Of a DNA stretch of 64,000 nt, positions 1-11,658 are shown in pieces. Origin of the DNA: Brachypterus glaber (lineage: Eukaryota > Arthropoda > Insecta > Coleoptera > Kateretidae); assembly GCA_958510825.1 (NCBI GenBank), contig OY294048.1, positions 22,027,589 to 22,091,588 of the forward strand, in the 5' to 3' direction. Position 1 is the stretch's first letter. Each line of letters starts with the position of its first letter. Both the position numbers and the translations under genes were made by a program. Below the pieces are notes generated by a model, which worked only from the letters and a program-made list of their open reading frames with translations, was not told the origin of the DNA and did not search any database.

Positions 1-236
1 TTGACAATAACAGAAAATATTTTCTAACAGTTTGCATTAATTTTCTCAATATTTTCGAATAAACGCTATTGAAGAAGATAAATTAACTTAAAAATTGTGT
101 AATTTTATATTTGCCGTGTACAGAGCTAATTAATGGTACGTTTTGATAATATTTTGTTGCTTTGGTTTAAGAATTAAACTTATGTATTTGTTTTAGGTAA
201 AAAAAAAATTCTTTATTTTCGTTCCAAACTACAAGC

Positions 237-400
237 GATATTTCCTTAAATCATAGCCTGCTGAATAATAAGGTTTGAATTAAATTATTATAAACGATCT
301 ACCAAATTACCTAAAATTGCATCATGATAGCTATCTTCCGAAAGATTTAATACAAAGTTTTAAATCATAAATTGGTAGCCCTAATGTATATTCAGCATTT
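237..400. repeat. Dispersed direct repeat, copy 1
   Basis: This ~164-bp segment is repeated in the same orientation at 1088-1250, with only scattered differences. Both copies contain CTTAAATCATAGCC near the start and TTCAGCATT at the end. No terminal inverted repeat or coding potential is visible. The 690 bp between the copies (401-1087) is AT-rich and holds nothing I recognise. Confidence 0.8.
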
Positions 401-1087
401 ATAATACATCTTTTTTTTTAAATACTGTTTCTATTTAGTAAAGAAATACAAACATTTTACTACTCACGTTATAAAAATTTTAAAACTATAATTTTAAATA
501 GAACCGTATGTAAACAGAATTCACAGTATCTTATATGCAATTTATGAACAACACACCTAAAAAAAACTATTTTATTAGAACATTAGGATAAAAATATTAA
601 AATTTGTATAGTTGACTTGATTTGAACAATGTTTTTGCAGTAGCGACGACATGTTCGGTTTCTAGGAAAATTTCTTGCCATCTGAAATTGCGGTTATGTC
701 GGTAATCTTCTGCAGAACCACTCAAACTACCCACTTACCCTAACAAACCTACCTATATAGTGGTCTAATTTTTGTGTAAGTAAAAAATTTAAAGGTCAAA
801 TTTTCAATATTTTCCATACGGGGGTGTGGGGTGTAACAAAAATCTTACCATAATGTTTTTTGTTTTTGTTATTTCCCTTTTACTGATTTTAGACTTTTCT
901 TCTTACGTAAATATTAAAAAAGTTTAAGCCAAAACAAAGTTTTAACACCTTTTTCCAACCCTCACACCAACAAAACTTTAAAAAATGCTGACGCGCCCTA
1001 TAACTTGTTTGATTGGAATGTGTATTAAGGAGCAAAAAAAAAACAATTTTTGTAAAATTTGGACATCACCTTTTAATTTTATAAAGA

Positions 1088-1250
1088 GATATTTACTTAA
1101 ATCATAGCCTAATGAATAATAAGGTATGAATTAAATTATTATAAACGATCTACCAAATTACCTAAAACTGCATCAAAAGAGTTATCTTCCGAAAGATTTA
1201 AAACAAAGTTTTAAATCATCAATTGTTAGCCCTAATGTATCTTCAGCATT
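1088..1250. repeat. Dispersed direct repeat, copy 2
   Basis: Second copy of the repeat at 237-400. It is followed at once by a short hairpin (ATACTACAATGTAGTAT, 1252-1268) and then by the LINE relic at 1310. The pair may be a local duplication or two copies of one non-autonomous element. Confidence 0.8.
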
Positions 1251-1309
1251 GATACTACAATGTAGTATTACTACATTCGTTATTAACAAATGTTGCGTCT
1301 TTTATAAAA

Positions 1310-1624
1310 ATGCTGTTTCTATTGAGTAAAGAAATACCAATCTTATTGAACATATCCACTCCTCCTTACTACAAATATTCGCCAAATGGTGTACTTGAAA
1401 ATGCTGATTATGTATGCTATTGGGATAAGCTAATTATTACAGACTATATAATTAATTTTAATAGACCAGATATTATTTTGATAAATAAAACAGACAGGAC
1501 TGGAATAATAATAATATAGCAGAACAAATTTAAAAGAATTGGTTTACCGCAAAAAATTTTAAATATTGGTCAAAGAGCTGTCCTTCTACAAACTGCTCAC
1601 ACAGTTCGAAAGTTTCTTGGATAG
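1310..1624 (+). pseudogene. RLE-type non-LTR retrotransposon, C-terminal relic
   Basis: The 69-codon frame 1310-1519 contains the string NRPDIILINK after a YWDK...TDYIINFN block. This resembles the C-terminus of site-specific, R2/R4-like LINE proteins, where a PD-(x)n-D motif belongs to the restriction-like endonuclease. The frame breaks at ~1516, where an AAT run seems to have shifted it. The family-typical end (LLQTAHTVRKFLG, stop at 1622) continues in another frame. An (AAT)n stretch at 1729-1752 could be the 3' tail. No reverse transcriptase part is present, so this is a severely 5'-truncated dead copy. Family assignment rests on recalled motif similarity and is moderate. Confidence 0.55.
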
Positions 1625-1726
1625 ATATAAAATATTGAAAAAGGATGAATTTCCTCTCCATTGTAATCCAATAATAAAATTGGATGAAACTTATCTGGCT
1701 GATGCTGAGAATGTCAATTGATATAC

Positions 1727-1753
1727 TGAAAATAATAATAATAATAATAAATT
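1727..1753. repeat. (AAT)n microsatellite
   Basis: Run of about eight AAT units, about 100 bp downstream of the LINE relic. It may be the simple-sequence 3' tail of that element. The following stretch, 1754-2563, is AT-rich with short repeated words such as GTAATTAAAAATTAAA and no recognisable feature. Confidence 0.8.
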
Positions 1754-2563
1754 ATTTAAATGTGCCCTCTTGGAAAATTGTCGTAATAGATATTCGAATT
1801 CGTAAAATTTTTCGGCATTTTTTAAAAATATGTCATCAAATTTGTAAAACTTCTCACATTTGTTTTAATTTAAGATTGTTAAACTTTAAACAGTACCTAC
1901 CTATACGGAAAAAAAATCACTTTTTAAAATTAGAACTTTTGCCATGGCTGACAGTAATATATCCCAGACATATCTTTTAAAAAGTTTTAAATTTTGGCGA
2001 ACGCGGTGAATTTTTTGTCTGTGTGAATGCAGTGTAAAAAATCTCTAAAAAGCCATGGATATGGATCTTGATCATGATTGAGCTAACACTATATAAAGGG
2101 TTTACCCTGTACCTATTTATGACAAACTATAAGAAAACAAAAGTAATTAAAAATTAAAATATCGGCGAAGTAATTAAAAATTAAATACCTCCCCACCTAG
2201 ACTGATTTCGTAGATCCGCCCCTGCCATATAGTGCAAGAGCACACTTTATAACTTTTATATATTTGTGTTATTAAGAAATTTTGGACACCCTTAGAATTT
2301 TGAATATTCGGCGCCTATATACAATTTTATTATAGTTAACAACAATTCTTCTTGGCTTATTTTAGTTTATTATGGGTTGTAGCATTTTTACTGGTTTATT
2401 TTATGTTCATTTTAAAGAAAATGGCTTAGTTTATAATTTGTCATAAAAAATTAAATTTAATGATCATTACCCTGTATTTTACTTTGACATAATCCTGAAA
2501 AATTAGTTTACTTTGTGTATAAAGGTAAAATCTCCACTTTAACTAAGTAATACAAAAAGGTGC

Positions 2564-3766
2564 CATATCGATCGCGTAGAATGAAAAGCTCGGATATTTT
2601 TTTGACATATTGAATTTTTAAACTGACATTGAATGTGAACGTCAATAGTTTTATACTATAGGGGAGATGAGATCACAGATAATTTTTTAATTATCGATAA
2701 ATAAAAGCAAAACCAAGGTAGCTTCTTTAACGAATATTATATCTAAACTTTATTAAGCAAAGGCAATGTTAAAAATCATTGAATTTTTGCCCGTCCAATA
2801 AAAGTTAATTGAAATAAAATAGTTATTTTTGTCCTAAAATAATTGTAAAAAATACTTATTTCGCCGAAAACAATCGGGAACATTTTTGAAATATGCTATT
2901 GCGTAATACAGGGTAGGGTGATCATTCGAAAATAATCCACACCAAATACCTCGCAAACTAAGCACAAAATGAAATAATTGTTAATTTTTATATTGTGCTT
3001 AGTTTACAAGGTATTTGGGGGTGGATCGTTTTCAAATGATTACGCAATAGCACATTTTAAAATTGTTCCCGATTGTTTTTGGCTAAATAAGTATTTTTAC
3101 TATTTTATAATATCACATAACCTCTATTGGAGGAGCAAAAATTTGATTATTTTTAACAATTTAAAAATATTTTTTAGTTATTTTGGAACCAAAATAACTA
3201 TTCAATACTATTAATAAACTTTTATCGGAGGGGCAAAAATTCGATCATTTTTAACATTGTCCTTCCACAAATTGAACCAATTAAAGTTAATAATTATTAT
3301 TTAAGGTGAATAAGTTCATCATAAAAATTATGATATATTTTTGGAATCACAACTTTTAACTCCTGTAGATCATTATAATATAATTTATAGTTTAAGTTGT
3401 GTACCGACAGACCTACAGACAGATTTTTTTACTTAAATGTGTTTTTGCATATAAAGCCATAAAACGCAAAAATAGGCAATACCTAACATGATTTTTTTAC
3501 TAATCCAAGGCCGGCTTTCCAGCTACTTCTCGGACAGTAGGTATTCTGAGATTTTGGTGGAAAGCAAAATGTAAAGCAAATTTGAATACTGACAAAATTT
3601 TAAGTAAAATATATTTATTTTTGAAAAATAGGGCTTACAAGAAAAAAATATGCACATGGTGATATAATCTCCCCTACATTTTTAAGTTTTGACAAAGACA
3701 TTTAATGTCAGTGACAAATTTATTGAAAACCGATATACGAGCTTTTCATTCTACGCAATCGATATG
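2564..3766. mobile_element. Foldback element (~1.2 kb)
   Basis: The two halves are inverted copies of each other around a centre near 2975. Examples are CATATCGATCGCGTAGAATG at 2564 against its complement at ~3747-3766, and AAATACCTCGCAAACTAAGC against GCTTAGTTTACAAGGTATTT. The right arm is longer because it carries internal duplications (two GGAGGGGCAAAAATTYGAT-type blocks near 3130 and 3225) and an insertion with a CCGACAGACCTACAGACAG tract (~3405). The reading frames at 2978, 3689 and 3705 fall in this repeat and do not look like genes. Superfamily unknown; no target duplication could be settled. Confidence 0.75.
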
Positions 3767-3969
3767 TATCTTCCAGAAACGTTCTTTGGTAAGGCTATTC
3801 AAAAAAAAACTACCATTTTTTTATTCATTTATTCATTTATTCGAATCCAAACAATTATCAAATATTGGTTTATTGGTATTTATTTTTCTACAAATTAAAT
3901 TAATATATTTATTGGTTTATTTATATAAAGAACTTTCACTTTCGGGTTTAGACCGTGTTAATGGATTTT

Positions 3970-4020
3970 CACTTTCCGACGTTTCGTCTCTTACTACTAG
4001 AGACATCTTCAGGGATTAAT
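3970..4020 (-). ncRNA. Hammerhead-like signature (Penelope-type repeat end)
   Basis: On the minus strand the order is CTGAAGA, a 6-bp inverted pair GTCTCT/AGAGAC around a short loop, then GAAACGTC. This matches the hammerhead core layout CUGANGA - stem II - GAAA, except for one extra U before stem II. Related CTGAAGATG...CGAAACG strings are, to my knowledge, seen in repeats of Penelope-like retroelements, which can carry hammerhead motifs. No Penelope reverse transcriptase is visible nearby. Stems I and III were not resolved, so catalytic ability is unknown. Confidence 0.4.
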
Positions 4021-4074
4021 CTGAAACTAAGTTTCGAATCAACTTGTGTCACTATTTATGACGAGTTGTGGTTA

Positions 4075-4152
4075 TTTATATATAAAAAAATAGTCGGGAG
4101 CAATTAAAAACTCTTTATATATAAAAAAATAGTCGGGAGCAATTAAAAACTC
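4075..4152. repeat. Tandem duplication, 2 x 39 bp
   Basis: Two identical 39-bp units (4075-4113 and 4114-4152), each containing AAATAGTCGGGAGCAATT. Perfect identity points to a recent duplication. Confidence 0.95.
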
Positions 4153-4203
4153 TTATTAGTGCATGTACAATTTAACTGTTTCTATCTCTATCCTTTCTTC
4201 TCT

Positions 4204-4346
4204 TAGGCTGGGTTTATCAAAGTGCAGCTAAATTTAGCTGACACGTAATAACCATAACAACTCCAACCAAAATCCAGAATTTGCTCTTAACTGAGACTTT
4301 ATCTTTTAGATAAAGTTTTAAATGTACACTGATAAACTGGGCCTTA
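4204..4346. mobile_element. MITE (143 bp)
   Basis: Imperfect terminal inverted repeats: TAGGCTGGGTTTATCAAAGT on the left, matching the complement of ACACTGATAAACTGGGCCTTA on the right. There is no coding capacity. The next 250 bp (4347-4599) show nothing. Confidence 0.65.
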
Positions 4347-4599
4347 CACTTTTATTTTAACCTTGCAATTAATTATACCATAAGCCTATTATATATCTTA
4401 ATATTATAACTTATAGCCATAATGTTAACTAATTATTGTGTTGTATTAACTTGGACTTATTATTTTATATATTTTATGTTAACATAAGATGTTGTAATAT
4501 AACTTTACCATGGTATCTGCGGTGGATTAATATTATCATAACATTACTTAATTACACTGCCAATAGTTTTTTGAGCCTGTATTAAACTATCCACTGCGC

Positions 4600-4600
4600 T

Positions 4601-4635
<35 letters not shown>
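4600..4635. repeat. (TTTA)n microsatellite
   Basis: About nine TTTA units. On the minus strand this reads (TAAA)n, a common LINE tail. The adjoining 4637-4860 has TCTGTCCGCCCG, a degenerate relative of the GACAGACCGAC tract found in other repeats of the window, but no recognisable reverse transcriptase. Confidence 0.85.
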
Positions 4636-5137
4636 GTTTATAGTCGTTCTCGGACCTAGAATAGTATAATACTGTGCACACGTTGTTTCATATTTCCAAA
4701 TTTACTTAAATCTCTAAAAAACGTCCTATAAAAATTTGGATATAAATGTTTTTCATGAAAAAATAAGAAATTTTGAAAATGTCCGTCTGTCCGCCCGATG
4801 TCAGAGTTTTTACGGACACGATAAATAAACAACAAATTATCCAAGTGACTTGAAATTTTTAAGAATAATTAAGATCTATCTATCCTATTGTTTAAAAAAA
4901 ATATATAAACTTTTTCCAAAAAAATCAAAGTTGTGGAGGTAAAACTTTAGAAAATGGAAAAAAGACAAAAGGAAAAGTCTGATTGATGTATTTTTTGTAG
5001 GAAAAATTATTTTATTTTAATTTTTCCAATTAAAATAAAAAGTTTTCAGGGTACACTTGACGAGAAAATAACATTGTGTACTGTATTTTCGAACTCCTTT
5101 CTGGCATTAACTATTACATTGGTCTACAAATAAATAA

Positions 5138-5920
5138 TCTTCTCCAAGGACTAAACCTATCATGCCTCAAGTATTTTGTGTGCTGAAACCAAATTTTCAA
5201 TTTAAAAAACTTTCTACCGCGTAGATGTTGAGTAAATTCCGGTTTTTATTACAGATGGGTTATACGAAACTTTTTTGGATTCATCTAAGGACCAATTTAA
5301 ATCGTGGGCTAGGATAGGCAAAATAATAGGGGCGCCTTTTCGTTATCACCGAGGTTATCGCTTATAGGTTGTGTATTTTTTAAGAGAGATTCATTAGCTT
5401 TTTGTCTTTTCCTAAGCTTTAGAGTTCTACAGTTATATTGTAATGCTCAAAATCCAGTATTAGACTAAGGAGGCAGCCAGGGGCTAAAAACTGCTTGTTA
5501 TCGCCTCCCCCCCTTAGTCCAACATTGTATTTTAAGCATTGCATTATAACTGTAAAACTCTAAAGCTTAGGAAAAGACAAAAAGTTAATAAATCTGTCTT
5601 AAAAAATACCCAAATTATAAGCGATAACAAAAAGCATATAATTAAAACCAAGGCTATTTTGCTCGGTGTCCCCGGAAATCATAACCGATTTTCAAAAAAG
5701 ATGGCATTTACGTAATCCCCGCACTCTAACCCGCGATTTAAATTTGTCCTCAGATGAATCTGAAAAAGTTTACCTTTACTTTTACTCTAATAAAACCGGG
5801 ATTTACTCAAAATCCATGCGTTAGTAAGTTTTTTAAATTGAAAATTCGGTTTCAGCACACAATAGTTATTTAAGTATTAAGGGAAGTAAGTACATTTTAC
5901 CGGTTAAGGATTATTTTGGA
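5138..5920. mobile_element. Foldback element (~0.78 kb)
   Basis: Two long inverted arms meet near 5500. TTTTGTGTGCTGAAACC on the left pairs with GGTTTCAGCACACAATA on the right, and TTTGTCTTTTCCTAAGCTTT (5400) pairs with AAAGCTTAGGAAAAGACAAA (5562). Inner arms are about 90% similar by eye and outer ends are less certain. The loop at 5465-5510 is GC-richer than the arms. No coding capacity, superfamily unknown. Confidence 0.8.
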
Positions 5921-6232
5921 GATTGAGACGAAGTCGAAGATTTATAAAAGTGGAATTAAAACGTAAAATTTATTTTATTGTAAAAATCAAGTCAGTACCT
6001 TCAATAGAATTTAACCCTAACAACGGGTTACTAGGTATAATAAACAATGCTAAATTCCTAATTTTGTTTGACGTTTGTCCTGTGTGCCAATTAATATCTT
6101 TGTAAAATAAACATTTTTTGTAAAAAATGCGTCGAGATAACAATTTTGACCTTTATGTGCGTGGAATATAAGATGTTTTGCAATTATACCCGAAAAATTC
6201 AAAGATCAGTATGAAAATAATTAAAAACATTT

Positions 6233-6726
6233 CAAAACATGGCTCAGTGTATTTTGGTTTTCGACATTTTAGTATTTAATTTTTCGTCCTCGAACCGTGA
6301 AATTTCATCTTCAAATGAACTTTTCTCGAAAACGGTTAATCCTACAGTATTACAACAAGAGTACCTTTTTATGTATTTTGACCTGAGGAATCATATTTCA
6401 AAAATAAAATTGCAAAAAAGTTACACAGAAAAAAGTTTGGGACAAAAAACTGATAAGGCCCCCCCGTTTCGCACACCCTTGGTTTAAATAAGTACGTGAA
6501 AATGACATACAAAGATGGGCCTTATTAGGATTAATTCACGTGCAAAACTTTGCTAACATATCTCAAAGGGTTCCTGAGTTATTAAATAAAAACCGATTTT
6601 TTTAGCCAATTTCAAGGGGGCGTAGCTCCCTTATGACGCATTTTTAGACATATGTTTATAGGAACTTTTTGTCATATTTTATCATGTAGTTGTTAAAATT
6701 TCCTACACTATTTCAAATACACCCTG
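6233..6726. mobile_element. Dispersed 'ACAGGGTGTATTT' repeat, copy A
   Basis: Shares blocks with copies at ~10840-11380, 17796-18382, 19345-20640 (interrupted, reverse) and 21909-22060 (reverse). Typical blocks are CATTTTAGTATTTAATTTTT, TCTCGAAAACGGTTAATCCT and AGGGTTCCTGAGTTATTAAA. It ends at AAATACACCCTGTA. The 82-codon frame 6239-6487 lies in the repeat, and a similar frame recurs in other copies, but its composition and lack of conservation of a start argue against a protein. Non-autonomous element, superfamily unknown. Confidence 0.75.
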
Positions 6727-6728
6727 TA

Positions 6729-7247
6729 TAAGGTAAAAAAGTAAGAAGTTTTTTCCTCAAATTTGTGAAACTGTTTTGTTTTTTTTCAATAGAACCTGAC
6801 CTAAACGCTATAGTGCATATGTGGGACAACCCGGGCAGAACTACGGCGAGTTTCACATAGTGGTTCAGCTGGAACAAGCTGTATTAAATGAATGGTAACA
6901 TATATCTCAGGATTTTGTTGCCTCTTTCTTTCAGAGTATGCCACAAAGGATGGGAGCTCTCATTCAAGCTAGAGGAGAAAATAGTCGATACTGAAGACAA
7001 ATTGACGTTTACATATTTTTCTGAAAAACCCAAATCCTATTAATTTTGCGAGCACTTTATCCGAGGCGTTGCCTTTAAAACAGTGTATCTTCGTTAATAA
7101 CAGAGGTAATAACGTAAATAAAAAAACAAAAATGTTCATAAAAGATAAGACTACTATGATTCCAATTCAAGTTTGCTGTTATTGCTGATTCACCCCACAG
7201 GGTGTCACAAATTTGGGGAAAAAACTTCTTCTTACTTTTTCACCCTG
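6729..7247 (+). mobile_element. Deleted Tc1/mariner copy with TA duplication
   Basis: Inverted ends: TAAGGTAAAAAAGTAAGAAG at 6729, and the complement of CTTCTTACTTTTTCACCCTG ending at 7247, flanked by TA on both sides (6727-6728, 7248-7249). The inverted match continues inward as AAGTTTTTTCC..CAAATTTGTG. The interior carries the C-terminal remnant of a transposase (6792-6994). At 519 bp it has lost about two thirds of a usual ~1.3-1.6-kb element. Its left TA directly abuts the CCCTGTA end of the repeat at 6233-6726. Confidence 0.7.
6792..6994 (+). pseudogene. Tc1/mariner-type transposase, C-terminal fragment
   Basis: Fragment of a DDE transposase that would cut and paste an element at TA sites. 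The first frame starts EPDLNAIVHMWD, matching the family block PDLNPIEHMWD that carries the last acidic catalytic residue. Here the usual glutamate is replaced by valine, so the catalytic site is lost. After a frame break the C-terminus reads MPQRMGALIQARGENSRY followed by a stop at 6992, close to the common ending MPxRMxALIxARGxxTRY. A further stop interrupts the LNEW block. The N-terminal DNA-binding region and the first two aspartates are absent. Clearly dead; family call is good. Confidence 0.7.
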
Positions 7248-7795
7248 TATATTCTCAAATTGAAATCAGAATATTTTTTTTACCATAGCATGGTTACTAA
7301 AGAGTTATCTTATGGTTCAAAAATGAAAATCAGATGAGCAGTTTGCTAGGAAATTAACATTAAAATTGTGGCATATTTCTAGTGTCCGGTTAACATTTGC
7401 TTGACAATATACAAAAATACTGTCAAAATTAAAAAACTAAAGCACAATCGGGTTCTATAATATGTTAAAAAAGCACTAGTGTTATAGTGTGAACATTAAT
7501 AAACCCAAATATCTTCTAAATTTTAAATAGAACATAGATAAAACAATATTTTTCCTTAAATGAGGAAAACATAACTTTGTTGTTTTCTATATAACTCAGT
7601 TTACTTAGCCTTACTAGTACATAGGGATATTTTAATGTTTTTCTGTGTTTATACAAGCATTACATAAAATGCAGATTTTTTATTCCTTACTTTTTTTATA
7701 AATATACATTTTTAAAATGAAAACAAATTTATTTCAATTATAATAAAAAGCATCTCATTAGTTATTATAAAATGTTTTATATTCCAACAAACATA
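7248..7795. other. AT-rich intergenic stretch
   Basis: About 550 bp of AT-rich sequence between two transposons. I see no coding frame, repeat or RNA signal here. Confidence 0.6.
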
Positions 7796-9947
7796 ACATT
7801 AGGGTGGAGCGAAAAACGAAATGAGAATTTCAAAACGCCTGATAGCATAAAAATTACTACTTGTATTAACAAGTGTTCCACCAAAATTTTGACCCCGAAA
7901 ATTTTCACGTTCCTTTGCCAGTTTTGGCTTGAATTTAAAAAAAACATGTCAGCAAATCAATTTTTAAAATTAATTAAAAAAATCATTTAGTCATATTCTC
8001 TTTAAAAGCCCCTAAAGTACGACCCTTGTTAAAGGCCCCTAAGGGGCATTAGGGGACCTTAAAAATAAATAATAAAAAAAACGCATATAAAACGTGTGTC
8101 AGTAAATAAACTTTTGTTCTTTAGCAAGATTTAAAAACTTTTGTACTTTTTCAATGCGACGCAAAAATTTACATTTACTCTTGTTGCTCTTTACCCTACT
8201 ACAGCAACGCGGAAGAAGGATTATGTTTTTAAGGTGTTTGTAGCAAGCATGTTCCACTCTATACCCTAAACTACAGGGACGATTTTAACGATCGAGGTGT
8301 CAAAATATTCGTCTTGATCACGCAAGTGTCACAGGCCCTATAGAATTCCATGTGTCGATAATGGTGATAGTTATCATCACAAATTTAACAAAAAAAAAAA
8401 CATAGAAATCCATACATTTTTATTATGATTTCGATTTCATATGTTCCATACTAAATTCAAACATTACATTTTATTCGCCCACGTTTCGGCTATTTAATAT
8501 AAAATTTTAAAATTCGAAACTATTGATCGTTATCATCAGAAATTTTAAGAAAAATCAGAGAAATATACCGGTTGGTCCAACTCCTTTCCCAGCGATTTTC
8601 TCGAAAACTAAAAAAGATAATCAAGTTCTGCAAAAACTACCTTAAACGGGACGATAATATCTATAAAAAGTAGCCAAAAATTAAATCGATCCCTTAAACC
8701 CTCTCCCTCAACTTACCCCTAACTTCATTTTTTTAAACAGCACTCCTACAGTTTTTTGTTGTATTGGATAGACCTTTAGCCTGCTAATACAATGGTATCT
8801 TATACTTGCTATTTTTAAGTTAAAAAGTGGTTAAAAATATTTAAAAACCACCCCTTGGTTTAAACTATATTTGGCAGCGATTTCTTCGAAAAATAAAAGA
8901 GATACCTATTCAATTTCTGCAAAAAAAATCAGTTTAAATAAGACAACATTATCTATAAAAAGTAGCCCAAAATTAAATCCACCCTTACAACTTACCATTA
9001 ACTTTATTTTTTCAAACAGCACCCCTATATTTTTTTGGTTGCTTGGGATAGACTTTGAGCTTGGTGGTTATTATACTTGCTAGTTTTGAGTTTTAGAAGT
9101 GTTAAGAAAGTTTAAAATCAAAACCCGGATCTCATCTATATTTAGGCAGTGATTTTAAAAAAATCCTGATGATAACGATCAATGGTTTCGAAATTTGAAA
9201 TTTTATAATTAATAGCCAAAACGTGGGAGAATAAAATGTAATATTTGAATTTAATATGGATCATATGATATTGAAATCATAATAAAAATATATGGATTTA
9301 TTAGTTTTTTTTTTGTTAAATTTCTGAGGATAACTATCACTGTTATCGAAACATGGAATTTAATATGGGCTATGACACTTGCGTTATCATGAAGAATATT
9401 TTGACTCCTAGATCGTTAAAATCGTCCCAGTAAAAACAAACACGTAAAAAGCATAACCCTCCTTCCGCATTGCTGTAGTCTGGTAAAAAGCAACAAGAGT
9501 AAATGAAAATTTATGCATTGCTTTGAAAAAGTACAAAAGTTTTTAAATTTTGCTAAAGAAGAAAAGTTTATTTACCGACACGTTTTATATGCTTATTTAC
9601 CGACACGTTTTATATGCGTGTTTTTTACTTTTTTATTTTTGAGGTCCCCTTGCCCGTTAGGGGCGTTTAACAAGGGTCGTACTTTAGGGGCTTTTTAAAG
9701 AGAATATGGCAAAATGGTTTAAAGTAAAAGAAAAAATGGGCTACCCCATACTCTAGGGAAAATATATATTTAAAAAGGTACTGATTTGTAGACATGCATT
9801 TTTAACTTCAAGCAAAAACTGGCAAAGGAAGATGAAATATTTCGGGGCCCAAATTTTTTGGTGGGACACTTGTTAATAAAAGTAGTAACTTTTATGCTAT
9901 CAGGCGTTTTGAAATACTAAAATTCGTTTTTCGCTCCGCCCTAATGT
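7796..9947. mobile_element. Large foldback element (~2.15 kb)
   Basis: Outer ends are ACATTAGGGTGGAGCGAAAA and the complement of TTTTCGCTCCGCCCTAATGT. The arms match over about 750-800 bp each, for example CCTTTGCCAGTTTTGGCTTG (7912) with CAAGCAAAAACTGGCAAAGG (9810). The right arm has an extra copy of a TTTACCGACACGTTTTATATGC unit (9580-9617). The centre holds two direct ~290-bp repeats (8580-8868, 8869-9162). Each arm carries a CTGATGA...AAACGTGGG signature (minus strand near 8475-8545, plus strand near 9166-9215). No transposase. A relative of the terminus (TTTCGCTCCACCCTAGTGTA) occurs alone at ~53112. Confidence 0.85.
8580..9162. repeat. Two direct ~290-bp repeats in the foldback centre
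   Basis: Unit 1 (8580-8868) and unit 2 (8869-9162) share AGCGATTT(C/T)..TCGAAAA, ATCTATAAAAAGTAGCC, and a GGATAGAC..TTTAGC/TTGAGC block in the same order. Divergence is roughly 20-25% by eye. The 70-codon frame at 8871 lies in unit 2 and is broken in unit 1, so it is not a gene. Confidence 0.75.
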
Positions 9948-10839
9948 AAATACCAGCCATTTATAAGATTATAAGCTATAATAAATTATAATAAGTTATA
10001 ACGAACTAGGCCTAAGAAGGTTTAAAAAATAAAATTATATTTTTCACTACCCAAGTTTTAGCTTTTTAATAAGGCGGGTGAGCAAAATATTACCAAGTTT
10101 CTAAAATTTCCACCCCTTTTTAACTTTAGTTCATTCTCGGTGTCATAGATGGCACTGCCAGTATATCTGTTATATCGAAAAGATGTCTGTAAATATGATT
10201 TATCTGTATCCAGTTGGCAATGACATACACAAACACGCAGTTCGTGTTTCTTGCTCTTCCGCTAAAAAAAAATCTAAAATTGTGCTGGAACTGTCGCAAG
10301 CTGGGTAGCATCGATTATTGCAGGGCAAAAACGTAATAATGTAGTCACAAACCTGCACATTCTTGGCCCATATTGTGTTTCACTCAATAAAAAAGCAAAT
10401 ATGTAATTTTTAAAGATTTTTCTATAAGTAGAGAATCGCCAGGCCGATATGAGATTGTAGTCGATACGTACATGAAGAGAGGTGCGTGGGGCTTACTAAA
10501 AATGAAAAATTGTTATTTAAGTGCCCATATTGCATCTAAAAACAGCTGAAATTCTTATTGTGCGACAATATTTTCTTATTAGTTGTTAGTTTTTTGTTTA
10601 TTCTTTTCTTTTCGGATGTATCGAAAATATACCGAATCTGTGCAGGACTATTTTTTAGAACAATTTTTTAACAATTTAAATCTTCAAAAGTAATTTGAAT
10701 AAATAATTAATAATAATTAATTTGATGTTAATGTATTTTGACACAATATATTCATGTTTGACATTTCTAATTTTTGGAATAAAAAAGATCTAAATTGGTT
10801 AAATTTTATTAATAAAGGTGCACCATTTTTAAAGGGCCA
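9948..10839. other. Unannotated AT-rich stretch
   Basis: About 890 bp with no recognised element. The 61-codon minus-strand frame 10126-10311 has no motif I know. The part 10130-10500 is less AT-rich than its surroundings and could be an old unrecognised repeat or a decayed gene fragment. Confidence 0.5.
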
Positions 10840-11380
10840 TAATAGCTTTAGATGTATAAAAACATTTTTTCTTAGTTTTTGATATAGAATAACCCTGCAT
10901 TATTGAAATTTTGGTTTTCAACATTTTAGTATTTAATCTTTCGTCCTCTGACCTTGAAATTTCACCATCAAACTAATTTTTCTCGAAAAGGGTTAATCCT
11001 GCAGCTGCAGTATTACAACAAGAGTACCTTTTTTATGTATTTTGATCTGAGGAATCATATTTTAAAAATAAAATCACAAAAAAGTTACACAGAAATAAGT
11101 TTGGGACAAAAAACTGATAAGGCGCCCCTGTTTAAAATAAGTATATGAAAATAACATACGAAGATGGGCCTCATTAGGATTAGTTCACGTGCAAAACCTC
11201 GTTGCTATATCTCTAAGGATTCCTGAGTTATTAAATAAAAACCGACTTTTTTATTCACTTTCAAAGGGGCTTATCTCCCTTACGATAAATTTTTAGACAT
11301 ATGTTTATATGAACTTTTTCTGATGTAGAATCACCCCTTAAAATTTCGGGCCCTATTTCAAATACACCGTGTATATGAAT
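10840..11380. mobile_element. Dispersed 'ACAGGGTGTATTT' repeat, copy B
   Basis: Matches copy A (6233-6726) over CAACATTTTAGTATTTAAT, TACAACAAGAGTACCTTTTT, GAGGAATCATATTT and the final TTTCAAATACACCGTGTATA. The frame 10954-11148 is the counterpart of 6239-6487 with a different start and end, which supports a non-coding repeat. Confidence 0.75.
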
Positions 11381-11394
11381 AGAAAGAAGCCTTC

Positions 11395-11528
11395 TTGGAG
11401 AACGTGTTATATGTTAAATTAACTTTAATTATATGTTAAATTCACTTTTTTACCTACAAAGTGCTTACTTAAAACTTTTTAAAACTTCAAATCCATCAAG
11501 AGGAAAACAACGCAACACGTTCTCCGCA
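11395..11528. repeat. Short inverted repeat with internal direct repeat
   Basis: TGGAGAACGTGTTA (11395) is inverted as AACACGTTCTCC (~11516-11527). Inside it TTATATGTTAAATT occurs twice. Possibly a small MITE remnant. Confidence 0.5.
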
Positions 11529-11658
11529 TAATATCTTATTTAAATTACTTTTAAAAGTATTGGCGTAAACCAATTCTTCTTCTTTTTTTTATTTATGAGT
11601 GTTCCGATAAAAACACCAACTGCAGGGTTAAAAAATATTTTCAGGGGTAATATCATAA

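Noticed and set aside
6239..6487. 82-codon frame recurring in several repeat copies
   Set aside because: Lies in a dispersed non-autonomous repeat. Start and end differ between copies (10954-11148, 17981-18178) and no domain is visible.
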